Part shown: one piece after another, positions 1 to 7,140 of the stretch
Position numbering within the stretch: the stretch's first letter is position 1
How the letters are laid out: every line of letters starts with the position of its first letter
Assembly (NCBI GenBank): GCA_031422295.1
Contig: JANOQM010000073.1
Location: forward strand, 1 to 64,000
Length of the DNA: 64,000 nucleotides
From: JANOMH01 sp031422295
GTDB taxonomy: Bacteria > Pseudomonadota > Alphaproteobacteria > Rhodobacterales > Rhodobacteraceae
Direction of reading: 5' to 3'
Translations under genes and position numbers: made by a program
The notes under the pieces: generated by a model
The model's database searches: none
Told to the model about the DNA's origin: nothing
Seen by the model: only the letters and a program-made list of their open reading frames with translations

Positions 1-108
1 GGGGGGGGGGGTGGGGGGGGGTTGGGGGGGGCCCGGGGGGGGGGGGGGGGGCGTGGGGGGCGGGGGGGGTGCCCCCCCCCCCACCCTGTGGGGGGGGGCC
101 CCCCCCGA
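1..108. other. Low-complexity G/C homopolymer at the window edge
   Basis: The first ~108 bases are almost only runs of G and C, with isolated T and A. They translate to a Gly/Arg/Pro string with no resemblance to the enzyme that follows, and recognisable protein similarity begins abruptly near base 109. This looks like a sequencing or assembly artefact at a contig end rather than biology. The upstream part of the nnrD gene is therefore missing or corrupted. Confidence 0.8.
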
Positions 109-612
109 CTTGGGCTCGTACTGGATGCCGATGCCCTGACAATCCTGTCGCAAGAACCCGCACTCTTCGCTCAACTGCACAAAAACTGCGTCCTCACCCC
201 GCATGCTGGTGAATTCGCCCGGCTGTTCCCCGACATCGCGGCCAAACTGAACGCCCCCGCCACCACCGGTCCCGCCTATTCCAAGGTCGATGCGACGCGG
301 GACGCAGCGAGGCGGGCCGGCTGCACCGTGCTATACAAAGGCCCGGATACCGTTATCGCCGACCCATCTGGGCGCTGTTCGATCAATTCAGCACATTATG
401 ATCGGGCGGCACCTTGGCTGGCCACAGCGGGATCAGGCGATGTGCTGGCGGGGTTCATCACCGGATTACTGGCGCGAGGCTTCCAACCGATGCAAGCCGC
501 AGAAACCGCCGCGTGGCTGCATGTCGAATGTGCCCGCAGTTTTGGCCCCGGTTTGATTGCCGAGGATTTGCCCGAGGAACTGCCAAACGTATTTCGGGCG
601 TTGGGGCTATGA
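109..612 (+). CDS. nnrD: ADP/ATP-dependent NAD(P)H-hydrate dehydratase domain (5' end lost)
   Basis: This is the C-terminal dehydratase domain of NAD(P)H-hydrate repair, which converts damaged S-NAD(P)HX back to NAD(P)H using a nucleotide. Visible family motifs are LDADALT, LTPHAGEFARLF and, near the C terminus, ATAGSGDVLAGFITGLL, the glycine-rich nucleotide and catalytic loop of the ribokinase-like fold. In bacteria this domain is usually fused behind an NnrE epimerase. That part would lie upstream, beyond the homopolymer artefact. The reading frame is clean from about base 109 to the TGA at 610-612. Whether the native protein was bifunctional cannot be seen here. Confidence 0.85.
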   Translation, partial: LGLVLDADALTILSQEPALFAQLHKNCVLTPHAGEFARLFPDIAAKLNAPATTGPAYSKVDATRDAARRAGCTVLYKGPDTVIADPSGRCSINSAHYDRAAPWLATAGSGDVLAGFITGLLARGFQPMQAAETAAWLHVECARSFGPGLIAEDLPEELPNVFRALGL

Positions 613-620
613 CGCCCCAT

Positions 621-657
621 GATTTTCGGAGTTGTAAAAATACCTCCGCCGGAGGCA
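621..657 (-). repeat. Intergenic GCCTCCGGCGGAGG element, copy 1
   Basis: Read on the minus strand this is GCCTCCGGCGGAGGTATTT followed by a spacer, ACAACT and CCGAAAAT. It matches the element at 37790-37826 over nearly its whole length. The 5' half is an inverted repeat (CCTCCGGCGGAGG) followed by T-rich sequence. It lies between the converging ends of nnrD and the Hint-domain gene, so it may serve as a terminator. Similar elements occur at 16678 and 53317. Confidence 0.7.
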
Positions 658-716
658 ACGGCGGCGCGCCCTTCGCGCGGCGCAAATCAAAGGCGTGGGC
701 GCAGCCCTCCGCTGGA

Positions 717-1181
717 TCAAACCCCAGCGCCAATCTCCATGCCATCGGCATAGATCACCTGTGCGCGATCAAACACCAGCGTGAACAGGGTCATGACCCG
801 GGTGGTTTCTTCTGCCACAAACTCCCCATCAATCAACCGGCGGGCGGCGATCATGGCGGTCGGGGTGCCGAATAACGCCTCGGCGCGCCAGTCGCGGATG
901 TGCAACTGCGCCTCGGGGGCGACGATCATGTCGCGGTCGGGGCGGGTGTGGCCCAGTGATCCGGCCTTGATCCGGATCGGGGTCATCATCACTTCGGTCG
1001 CGATAATGTCGCGTAAAATCGCGGTGCCACTGGTCCGGCTAATAATCCGGTCACCCACCGACAAATGTTCAACCGGTAACTCGCCATCCAGTGTCAGGAC
1101 AGTTGTCCCGGCACAAAGTCCAGCTTGAGTATTGTCCACGACAGATTTAACCGCTGCGCGGGTTTTCGTTCCAAGGTGCAT
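717..1181 (-). CDS. Short orphan Hint-domain protein
   Basis: A 154-residue protein whose central part resembles the Hedgehog/intein (Hint) fold common in Rhodobacteraceae proteins. The block GLCAGTTVLTLDGELPVEHL carries the conserved cysteine of Hint block A and the V-E-x-L-x-x-G-D pattern continues after it. The later block that normally carries Pro-Gln-His reads APEAQLHI here, so the usual catalytic histidine is not where expected. There is no attached secreted domain or calcium-binding repeat. It converges on nnrD and diverges from tRNA-Leu. Self-processing is doubtful, and its function is unknown. Confidence 0.65.
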   Translation of the reverse strand: MHLGTKTRAAVKSVVDNTQAGLCAGTTVLTLDGELPVEHLSVGDRIISRTSGTAILRDIIATEVMMTPIRIKAGSLGHTRPDRDMIVAPEAQLHIRDWRAEALFGTPTAMIAARRLIDGEFVAEETTRVMTLFTLVFDRAQVIYADGMEIGAGV

Positions 1182-1352
1182 GGCGTGTTTCCCGCTCTTG
1201 CTGTGACTGCCTCAATCTTTTGCGTCACAATATGGCAAGAAAAAGTTACTGTCGCGCCTTTTCTGCGAAGTTCTTTTTCCTCTCGCATCCGGTGTGACAC
1301 TTTGCTAGACAGCGGCCAACTTTGGGCGCTGTTTGGCAGACCCTTTGAATAT

Positions 1353-1437
1353 GCGGGTGTGGCGGAACTGGTAGACGCACCAGATTTAGGTTCTGGCGCC
1401 GCAAGGCGTGGGGGTTCGAGTCCCTTCACCCGCACCA
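1353..1437 (+). tRNA. tRNA-Leu (anticodon UAG)
   Basis: The acceptor stem GCGGGTG pairs exactly with CACCCGC at 1427-1433, followed by discriminator A and an encoded CCA. The anticodon arm is CCAGA-TTTAGGT-TCTGG, giving anticodon TAG. The variable arm is long (around GCGCCGCAAGGCGT), as in class II leucine tRNAs, and the T-arm contains GGTTCGAGTCC. The length of 85 bases is normal for tRNA-Leu. Only 25 bases separate it from the tig start codon. Confidence 0.97.
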
Positions 1438-1462
1438 AGTTTAGATGACTAAAGGATAAGAT

Positions 1463-2794
1463 ATGCAGGTTACCGAGACCCTGAACGACGGCCTGAAGCG
1501 CGGCTATTCCATCACCCTTCCGGCGTCCGAACTGGATGCCAAGGTCAAGGTCAAGCTGGCCGAGGCGCAACCCGAGATCGCAATGAAGGGCTTTCGCAAA
1601 GGCAAGGTGCCAATGGCCCTGCTGCGCAAACAATATGGCCCGCGCCTGATGGGCGAGGCGATGCAAGAGACGATTGATGGCGCTTTGGCCAGCCATATGG
1701 AAACCACCGGCGACCGTGCCGCCGCCCAGCCCGAGGTCAAAATGACCAATCCGGCCTGGAAAGAAGGCGATGATGTCGAGGTCAGCGTATCCTATGAAAA
1801 ACTGCCCGACGTTCCCGCTGTGGCGTTTGACAAGATCAAACTGACCCGCCTGACTGTCAAAGCCGACGACGCGGCCGTGGCCGAGGCGCTGGACAATCTG
1901 GCCGGGACTGCAAAAAACTTTGAGGACCGCAAGAAAGGTGCCAAAGCCAAAGATGGTGATCAGGTTGTGATCGACTTTGTCGGCAAAGTTGATGGCGAGC
2001 CGTTTGAGGGTGGCACGGCGACCGATTATCCGCTGGTGCTGGGATCGAATTCGTTCATTCCGGGGTTTGAGGCCGGTCTGGTTGGCGTCAAGGCCGGCGA
2101 TGAAACCGATGTCGCTGTGGCTTTCCCCGAAAATTATCAGGCCGCCAATCTGGCCGGTAAGCCTGCCGTATTTTCCTGCACGATCAAATCGGTCAAAGAA
2201 CCCAAGCCGGCCGAAGTGAATGACGCGCTGGCCAAGCAATTTGGCGCGGAAGATCTGGCGGGTTTGAAAACCCAGATTTCCGACCGGCTTGAATCCGAAT
2301 ACACTGGTGCGTCTCGCGCTGTGGCCAAACGTGCCCTGCTGGATGCGTTGGACAAGGCCGTGACGTTTGAGTTGCCCGCCAGTCTGGTCGCTGCCGAGGC
2401 CAGCCAGATTGCGCATCAGTTGTATCACGAAGAACACCCCGAGGATACCGGCCACAACCATGAGGTGCTGGAGCCGACCGACGAGCATAAAAAGCTGGCC
2501 GTGCGCCGGGTGAAACTGGGCCTTTTGCTGGCTGATATCGGCCAGAAGGCTGAGATCAAGGTGACGGATGCCGAGTTTACCCAAGCGATCCTGACTCAGG
2601 CTCGGCAGTATCCGGGGCAGGAACGTGCGTTCTTTGACTTTGTGCAGAAGAATGCGCAGGTCCGCCAGCAAATGCAGGCCCCGATCTTTGAAGACAAGGT
2701 TGTGGACCATGTGTTTGGTCTGTCCAAAGTCACTGAAAAAACAGCGACCAAAGAAGAATTGCAAAAGGCCGTTGAGGCGCTGGAAGAAGAATAG
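1463..2794 (+). CDS. tig: Trigger factor, ribosome-associated chaperone
   Basis: A 443-residue trigger factor that binds ribosomal protein L23 at the exit tunnel and shields nascent chains, with peptidyl-prolyl isomerase activity. The N-terminal ribosome-docking signature GFRKGKVP is at about residues 44-51. The central FKBP-like domain follows (about 150-240, with GDQVVIDFVGKVDGEPFEGG), then a long helical C-terminal domain ending in acidic residues. The length matches the family. The start follows AAAGGATAAG at good spacing. No terminator is visible between the preceding tRNA-Leu and this gene, so part of its transcript may come from the tRNA promoter. A terminator lies 25 bases after the stop. 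Confidence 0.97.
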   Translation: MQVTETLNDGLKRGYSITLPASELDAKVKVKLAEAQPEIAMKGFRKGKVPMALLRKQYGPRLMGEAMQETIDGALASHMETTGDRAAAQPEVKMTNPAWKEGDDVEVSVSYEKLPDVPAVAFDKIKLTRLTVKADDAAVAEALDNLAGTAKNFEDRKKGAKAKDGDQVVIDFVGKVDGEPFEGGTATDYPLVLGSNSFIPGFEAGLVGVKAGDETDVAVAFPENYQAANLAGKPAVFSCTIKSVKEPKPAEVNDALAKQFGAEDLAGLKTQISDRLESEYTGASRAVAKRALLDALDKAVTFELPASLVAAEASQIAHQLYHEEHPEDTGHNHEVLEPTDEHKKLAVRRVKLGLLLADIGQKAEIKVTDAEFTQAILTQARQYPGQERAFFDFVQKNAQVRQQMQAPIFEDKVVDHVFGLSKVTEKTATKEELQKAVEALEEE

Positions 2795-2819
2795 TTTTCG
2801 GTTTCGGTTAAGATTGAAA

Positions 2820-2848
2820 GGGGTCGCCTGTCGGGCGGCCCCTTATTT
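2820..2848 (+). terminator. Rho-independent terminator after tig
   Basis: GGGGTCGCC pairs with GGCGGCCCC (nine pairs including one G-T) around a five-base loop, followed by TTATTT. It lies between the converging ends of tig and the acyl-CoA dehydrogenase-like gene. Confidence 0.8.
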
Positions 2849-2864
2849 CATGTGGCGGGTTGGG

Positions 2865-4007
2865 TCAAAAAATCTGCGCCACTGGTTGCCCCAGTGCCAT
2901 AGCCCCGGCATAGGCATATTGGGCTTCGCGCGTCATCGGGTGGTAGCGTGCGCCCTGCACATCGCGGAACAATCGCTCTAACCCGGCGCTGCGGAAAAAC
3001 CCGGCCCCGCCAGCCAGTTCGCAGGCCAGTTCGACGGCGCGGATCGCGTTTTCCTCGACCAGCCTGCGTCCGATCATCACGGTGTTGATGGTTTTCTCGG
3101 ATGGTGCATTCAGTTCGACCGCATCAATCATCGCGGCATGGGCAAAGCGGGCGGCGTGCAGCGTGGTGTCCATCTGCCCCGCAATCCGTAGCATCCGGTC
3201 AGTCATCGGGCGTTTGGCTGCCATAGCGAGGGCGATAGTCCGTGCGTGGTCGGCGACGCCCAGATAAACCGCATAAATCAGCGGGAATGCGATGGTGCCG
3301 ATGATCTGGAACAGGGGGTGCCATTCGCCTGCGGGCCGTTTCAGTGCAATCTTGTCATCGGGCACGAACAGCCCCTGAATGTCGATGTCATGTGACCCGG
3401 TGCCGCGCATGCCCAGCGTGTGCCAAGTGTCGAGGACATGGACCTCGGGTGCTGACATCGGGGCGGCGAAATGCACGACTTTGCGGATGCCGTCCTCATC
3501 CGAAATCGCCCCCGTCATCAGCAACTGTCCCATCGGTGCGCCCGAAGTGATCGCCTTGCGGGCGGTGATTTTATAACCGCCGTCCACCCTGACCGCTGTG
3601 CCCGACCCGCCGACCCAATCGGCCCCGCCGCTGGACAACAGCATCAGCTTTTCGGCGGCGATCCGGCGCAACAGCGGCTCGACCATTGGTTTTGCGGCGG
3701 TATGGTCCCAGCGCCAAGCGGGAATCGCCACCTGATGGGTGTGCATGGCAAAGGCTAAGGCAGTTGAACTGCACCCCTGCGCCAAGCTATGCAGCATGGC
3801 GCAAAGTTCGCGGACATCTGCGCCACCGCCACCCAAGGCAGTGGGGACGCCCGCCTCGATCAGACCCGAGTTGCGGAGCAAGTCCATGTTTTCGGCTACG
3901 AAACTGTCATCGGCGTCATGGGCGGCGGCGTGCCGGGTCAGGGCCGGAACAAGGGTTGTAGCGATTTCGGATGCTGATCTGGACATTGTCTGGGTCATGG
4001 TTTGCAT
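2865..4007 (-). CDS. Acyl-CoA dehydrogenase-family flavoprotein
   Basis: A 380-residue protein with the acyl-CoA dehydrogenase layout: an N-terminal helical domain (GLIEAGVPTALGGGGADVRE near 50-70), a middle beta domain (around 140-240, with TWHTLGMRGTGSHDIDIQGLFVP) and a C-terminal helical bundle. The middle-domain GMRGTGSHD stretch also occurs in flavin-dependent hydroxylases of the DszC/HpaH-like branch. The substrate is not evident, and it could be a dehydrogenase or a two-component monooxygenase. The start codon has AAAGG eight bases upstream. It is divergent from the HxlR regulator with an inverted repeat between them, so local control by that regulator is likely. Confidence 0.8.
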   Translation of the reverse strand: MQTMTQTMSRSASEIATTLVPALTRHAAAHDADDSFVAENMDLLRNSGLIEAGVPTALGGGGADVRELCAMLHSLAQGCSSTALAFAMHTHQVAIPAWRWDHTAAKPMVEPLLRRIAAEKLMLLSSGGADWVGGSGTAVRVDGGYKITARKAITSGAPMGQLLMTGAISDEDGIRKVVHFAAPMSAPEVHVLDTWHTLGMRGTGSHDIDIQGLFVPDDKIALKRPAGEWHPLFQIIGTIAFPLIYAVYLGVADHARTIALAMAAKRPMTDRMLRIAGQMDTTLHAARFAHAAMIDAVELNAPSEKTINTVMIGRRLVEENAIRAVELACELAGGAGFFRSAGLERLFRDVQGARYHPMTREAQYAYAGAMALGQPVAQIF

Positions 4008-4043
4008 CGGTTATACCTTTGGTTGAATGCAGTGATGCCGCAG

Positions 4044-4063
4044 CCTTGGCCGGTTCGCCAAGG
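4044..4063. promoter_or_regulatory. Inverted repeat in the HxlR/flavoprotein divergent region
   Basis: CCTTGGC-CGGTTC-GCCAAGG is a perfect seven-base inverted repeat with a six-base spacer. It lies 37 bases upstream of the flavoprotein start codon and 87 bases upstream of the HxlR start. The position suits an operator for the dimeric HxlR protein encoded alongside. This is inference from position and symmetry only. Confidence 0.45.
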
Positions 4064-4149
4064 TAATCCAGTCCTGAAACTGTAGTTGCCACAGACCCGG
4101 CTTGGGTATTTCCTGCGGCTATTGCGGTGAATGGAGTGGAGACAGCAGC

Positions 4150-4845
4150 ATGAAAGCCGATGTGGGGGGGTATGGCCAGTTTTGCCCGGTTTCGATGGCC
4201 TCGGAAATATTGTGTACGCGCTGGACCCTGTTGGTTTTGCGCGAGTTTCTGTGTGGCTCGACCCGGTTTAACGATTTGCGCCGGGGGGTGCCCAAGATGT
4301 CGCCGTCGCTGTTGTCCAAGCGGTTAAAGGAATTGCAGGCGGCGGGGGTAATCAGTGCCACGGTGGATGCAAAGGGGGCCGCGACCTATCATCTGACGGA
4401 CGCCGGCGAGGAATTGCGCGTTGTGGTGATGGCTGTGGGCAGTTGGGGCCAAAGATGGGTCGAATCACGGCTTTCCCTGAGGAATCTTGATCCATCCCTG
4501 TTGATGTGGGACATGCGCCGACATTTGGACCCACGCCCATTGCCGCCGCAGCGTTGCACGATTCAGTTTCTGTATCCCGAATTGACGGCCGCAAATCAAA
4601 ACTGGTGGCTGATCGTGACGGCGGGGCAGGTGGACCTGTGCAGCTTCGATCCGGGGTTCGAGGTTGATCTGCTGATCCGCGGGTCATTGCGCAGCATGAC
4701 GGCGGTCTGGATGGGGCTGACCAATGTAATGCACGAAGTTGGCGCAGGGCGATTAAGCCTTGATGGCGATCCGGCGATTGCCCGTGCGATGCAGGCCTGG
4801 CTGGGGCTTAGTCCGTTCGCCAAAGAGGTGCGGCGGGTGGCTTAG
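4150..4845 (+). CDS. HxlR-family winged-helix regulator with C-terminal extension
   Basis: A 231-residue transcription factor. Residues ~10-110 are a typical HxlR winged helix: CPVSMASEIL, RWTLLVLREF, RFNDLRRGVPKMSPSLLSKRLKEL and the wing YHLTDAG. HxlR proteins are usually only about 110-150 residues long. The extra ~110 C-terminal residues (PRPLPPQRCTIQFLYPEL onward) resemble the sterol-carrier-like extension seen in some members, a possible ligand pocket. The chosen start (MKADVGGYGQF) is 16 codons inside the longest open frame and follows GGAGAC. It probably controls the divergent flavoprotein. Confidence 0.85.
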   Translation: MKADVGGYGQFCPVSMASEILCTRWTLLVLREFLCGSTRFNDLRRGVPKMSPSLLSKRLKELQAAGVISATVDAKGAATYHLTDAGEELRVVVMAVGSWGQRWVESRLSLRNLDPSLLMWDMRRHLDPRPLPPQRCTIQFLYPELTAANQNWWLIVTAGQVDLCSFDPGFEVDLLIRGSLRSMTAVWMGLTNVMHEVGAGRLSLDGDPAIARAMQAWLGLSPFAKEVRRVA

Positions 4846-4857
4846 GCCCGATGCAAC

Positions 4858-4894
4858 AAAAAGCCGCGCGAGGTTGCCCTCGCGCGGCTTTTTT
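4858..4894. terminator. Bidirectional terminator between HxlR gene and rplI
   Basis: AAGCCGCGCGAG pairs perfectly with CTCGCGCGGCTT around GTTGCC, flanked by A-run and T-run. It suits termination of both converging units. Confidence 0.9.
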
Positions 4895-4905
4895 GACTGG
4901 TGGGA

Positions 4906-5490
4906 TTAGTCGCGCGTCAGGTCTTGGCCGTCTTGGGCAGAGCCCATTTCGTCGAACAGTTCCGCAATTTCAAATTCTGCGGCGGCTTCGGCTTCGGCGG
5001 CGAGTTCCTGGATCGACTTGCCCGAGGCTTGCAGTTCGGCCTCTTCGTTCGAACGGGCAATGTTCAGGCGGATAGTGGCCGATACTTCGGGGTGCAGGAC
5101 GACCGACAGGGTATGGATGCCCAGTTCCTTGATCGGCGATTGCAGCACGACTTGGCGCTTGTCCACAGTAAAACCGTGCGCGGTGGCCGCATCAGCGGCG
5201 TCGCGGGTGGTGACCGAGCCGTAAAGCGCACCGGCATCGGATGCCGAACGGATCACGACAAAGGTTTGCCCGTCAAGCGTTGCGGCCATGGCGGCGGCTT
5301 CGGTTTTCGTCTCGAGGTTATTGGCCTCAAGCTGGGCTTTGGTGGATTCAAAGCGGGCCATGTTGGCCGCATTGGCGCGCAGGGCTTTGCCTTTGGGCAA
5401 CAGGAAGTTGCGGGCAAAGCCGTCTTTGACCTTAACCACTTCGCCCATTTGGCCCAGTTTGGCCACACGTTCCAGAAGGATGACTTGCAT
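4906..5490 (-). CDS. rplI: 50S ribosomal protein L9
   Basis: A 194-residue L9. The N-terminal rRNA-binding domain is clear: MQVILLERVAKLGQMGEV, then VKDGFARNFLLPKGKA. The C-terminal domain includes VLHPEVSATI. It is about 45 residues longer than the Escherichia coli protein because of an acidic, alanine-rich tail (EAEAAAEFEIAELFDEMGSA). Such tails are usual in alphaproteobacteria. It is the last gene of the rpsF-rpsR-rplI operon, 11 bases after rpsR, and is followed by a strong terminator. Confidence 0.97.
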   Translation of the reverse strand: MQVILLERVAKLGQMGEVVKVKDGFARNFLLPKGKALRANAANMARFESTKAQLEANNLETKTEAAAMAATLDGQTFVVIRSASDAGALYGSVTTRDAADAATAHGFTVDKRQVVLQSPIKELGIHTLSVVLHPEVSATIRLNIARSNEEAELQASGKSIQELAAEAEAAAEFEIAELFDEMGSAQDGQDLTRD

Positions 5491-5501
5491 GATTTCGCTC
5501 C

Positions 5502-5729
5502 TTACCGGACGGCGTAGGGCAGCAGGGCGAGGAACCTTGCGCGTTTGATGGCTATTGCCAGCGCGCGTTGGTTCTTGGCACCGACTGCGGTGATGCGGGA
5601 TGGGACGATCTTGCCCCGTTCAGAGACGTAACGCTGCAACAGACGGGTGTCTTTGTAGTCGATTGCGGGTGCGCCTTCGCCGTCAAACGGGTCAGATTTG
5701 CGGCGGCGGAAGAAAGGTTTGGTTGCCAT
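5502..5729 (-). CDS. rpsR: 30S ribosomal protein S18
   Basis: A 75-residue S18 with the family signature: a basic N terminus (KPFFRRRKSDPF), IDYKDTRLLQRYVSERGKI and the C-terminal PSRITAVGAKNQRALAIAIK. S18 forms a heterodimer with S6 on the 30S platform, and the two genes are adjacent here as in most bacteria. It starts 17 bases after the rpsF stop codon. Confidence 0.97.
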   Translation of the reverse strand: MATKPFFRRRKSDPFDGEGAPAIDYKDTRLLQRYVSERGKIVPSRITAVGAKNQRALAIAIKRARFLALLPYAVR

Positions 5730-5746
5730 ATTATACGGTCCTTAGA

Positions 5747-6205
5747 TCAAAAGCGTGCAGGGCGGGGGCCGCGGTCATCGCGGTCGGGCCGGGGGCCACG
5801 GTCGGGGCGGTCGCCACGATCCTCACGGGGGCCACGGTCAGGGCGATCCCCGCGATCAGGGCGGTCGCCACGGTCACGCTCGTCACGTTTCTGCATCTGC
5901 ACGGACGGGCCTTCTTCGTGCTTGTCGACCTTGATGGTCAAACACCGCATCACATCATCATGCAGGCGCATCAGGCGTTCCATTTCCTGTACGGCAGCGG
6001 CGGGCGCGTCGGTCCGCAGATAGGAATAATGCCCCTTGCGGTTCTTGTTGATCTTATAGGCCATCGTTTTGACGCCCCAATACTCATTCTCCAGCACTTT
6101 GCCGCCATTGTCAGACAGCACGGTTGAGAAATGTTCGACAAGGGCCTCGGCTTGCGTGTTGGACAAGTCCTGACGCGCAATAAAAACATGCTCGTATAGC
6201 GGCAT
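5747..6205 (-). CDS. rpsF: 30S ribosomal protein S6 with Arg/Asp repeat tail
   Basis: A 152-residue S6. The first ~100 residues are the canonical fold (MPLYEHVFIARQDLS, WGVKTMAYKINKNRKGHYSY, ERLMRLHDDVMRCLTIKVDK). The last ~45 residues are a low-complexity tail built on GDRPDRGP/RDDRGP units, encoded by imperfect tandem repeats at about 5755-5885. The start is the internal Met 22 codons into the longest frame, preceded by GGAG at good spacing. Upstream lie a promoter at 6310-6337 and a leader hairpin at 6250-6301 that may bind the S6:S18 complex for autoregulation. Confidence 0.96.
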   Translation of the reverse strand: MPLYEHVFIARQDLSNTQAEALVEHFSTVLSDNGGKVLENEYWGVKTMAYKINKNRKGHYSYLRTDAPAAAVQEMERLMRLHDDVMRCLTIKVDKHEEGPSVQMQKRDERDRGDRPDRGDRPDRGPREDRGDRPDRGPRPDRDDRGPRPARF

Positions 6206-6249
6206 GTGAACTCCAGTTCGTTTCAGGCGCATTTCATAGGGCGGGGCAA

Positions 6250-6301
6250 CCTTCTGCACCCCATCCACGAGAGACTGCGCGGTTTATAGCGTCGCAGAAG
6301 G
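6250..6301 (-). promoter_or_regulatory. rpsF leader hairpin, possible S6:S18 autoregulatory element
   Basis: In the rpsF 5' leader CCTTCTGC (6301-6294) pairs perfectly with GCAGAAGG (6257-6250). Inside it CCGCG can pair with CGTGG. The outer stem begins almost at the predicted transcription start. S6:S18 complexes are known to bind a hairpin in the rpsF leader in many bacteria. The conserved residues of that motif cannot be verified by eye, so the identification is tentative. Confidence 0.5.
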
Positions 6302-6309
6302 ATTATCGG

Positions 6310-6337
6310 CTTATACAGCGGATGCAGGCCGGTGCAA
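6310..6337 (-). promoter_or_regulatory. Promoter of the rpsF operon
   Basis: On the minus strand TTGCAC (6337-6332) and TATAAG (6315-6310) are separated by 16 bases, giving a start near 6303 and a leader of about 98 bases before the rpsF ATG. Confidence 0.65.
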
Positions 6338-6383
6338 GGTGTTGGGCGTGCAAAATACCAATGATTATTGGGTCACAGGCAGA

Positions 6384-6398
6384 TTAACCACTTCTTAA
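6384..6398. promoter_or_regulatory. Full CtrA-type box TTAA-N7-TTAA
   Basis: TTAACCACTTCTTAA fits the CtrA consensus (two TTAA halves with a seven-base spacer) exactly and is followed by C, as is common. It lies 87 bases upstream of the membrane protein gene at 6486 and is outside the rpsF promoter. CtrA is the alphaproteobacterial response regulator that in Rhodobacterales controls motility and GTA genes. Confidence 0.6.
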
Positions 6399-6485
6399 CA
6401 ATACCGCCACATGGCCCAAAACCTGCCCTGATCCTGCCGCTTTTGAGGGCCCTACTATCCTTTAGGGTGAGTAGGAGGCTAACAC

Positions 6486-7109
6486 ATGACCGCATTGCCA
6501 GATTTCGACGGTTTCGCCGCAGCCAAGACTGCCAGCGAAGCCCATGCCGCGCAAACGACATTTGCAATTGACGAAGTGTATTGGGGCTATGTGGTGCGCT
6601 GCACCGAACAGGAACCGATGCGCGTCAAGATTGCGCAAAGCATGGCTTGGTTTTCCGGCATTTGCTTTGCCATAGCGACATTGGGTCTGTGGGCCGTTCC
6701 GATGACCCAGTTTCAGGATGATGTGCTAGCGATGAAGCTAGGTGCCACAATCATTCTGGCCGGCATTTCGGTCTATATGCTGTGGTTTGCCAGCCGGGGC
6801 ACGCATAGCGAATTGCAGATCGATACCAGTCTTGGCGAAGTCCGCGAGGTTGTCCGCAATCAGGCGGGTCGGCCATCACTGATCGGTTGCTATGGGTTCG
6901 ATTCGTTTGGTGGCGTGCATATTGATCGCACCGTCCTGCGCCAAAGCCACGCTTGTCTGGTCATCCGCTATGGTAACTCCGGGCAATTCCTGCAGGTCGC
7001 CTGGGCCCCTGAGCATCAACTGTTGGCACTGCGCGACCGTTTGGGCCGTGACCTGATGGTGCGCCCACGCAAGCCGTTACCGCAGCAGGCCGGTTCGGTT
7101 CTGGGGTAA
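6486..7109 (+). CDS. Conserved membrane protein of unknown function
   Basis: A 207-residue protein with two hydrophobic segments at about residues 56-74 (SMAWFSGICFAIATLGLWA) and 85-102 (MKLGATIILAGISVYMLW). Before them is a ~50-residue N-terminal region. The C-terminal domain of about 100 residues looks soluble: SELQIDTSLGEVREVVRN, IGCYGFDSFGGVHIDR. The C-terminal part reads like a small beta-rich domain on the cytoplasmic side. I do not recognise a named family. A strong AGGAGG precedes the start and a full CtrA-type site lies upstream, so it may belong to the CtrA regulon. Confidence 0.8.
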   Translation: MTALPDFDGFAAAKTASEAHAAQTTFAIDEVYWGYVVRCTEQEPMRVKIAQSMAWFSGICFAIATLGLWAVPMTQFQDDVLAMKLGATIILAGISVYMLWFASRGTHSELQIDTSLGEVREVVRNQAGRPSLIGCYGFDSFGGVHIDRTVLRQSHACLVIRYGNSGQFLQVAWAPEHQLLALRDRLGRDLMVRPRKPLPQQAGSVLG

Positions 7110-7140
7110 ATCCAACAGACATAAGGGGCCAGTGCCATTT

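Noticed and set aside
1094..2764. Long open frame antisense to tig (over 550 codons)
   Set aside because: It is a product of the codon bias of tig on the opposite strand. The tig motifs are unmistakable and the antisense translation shows no domain.
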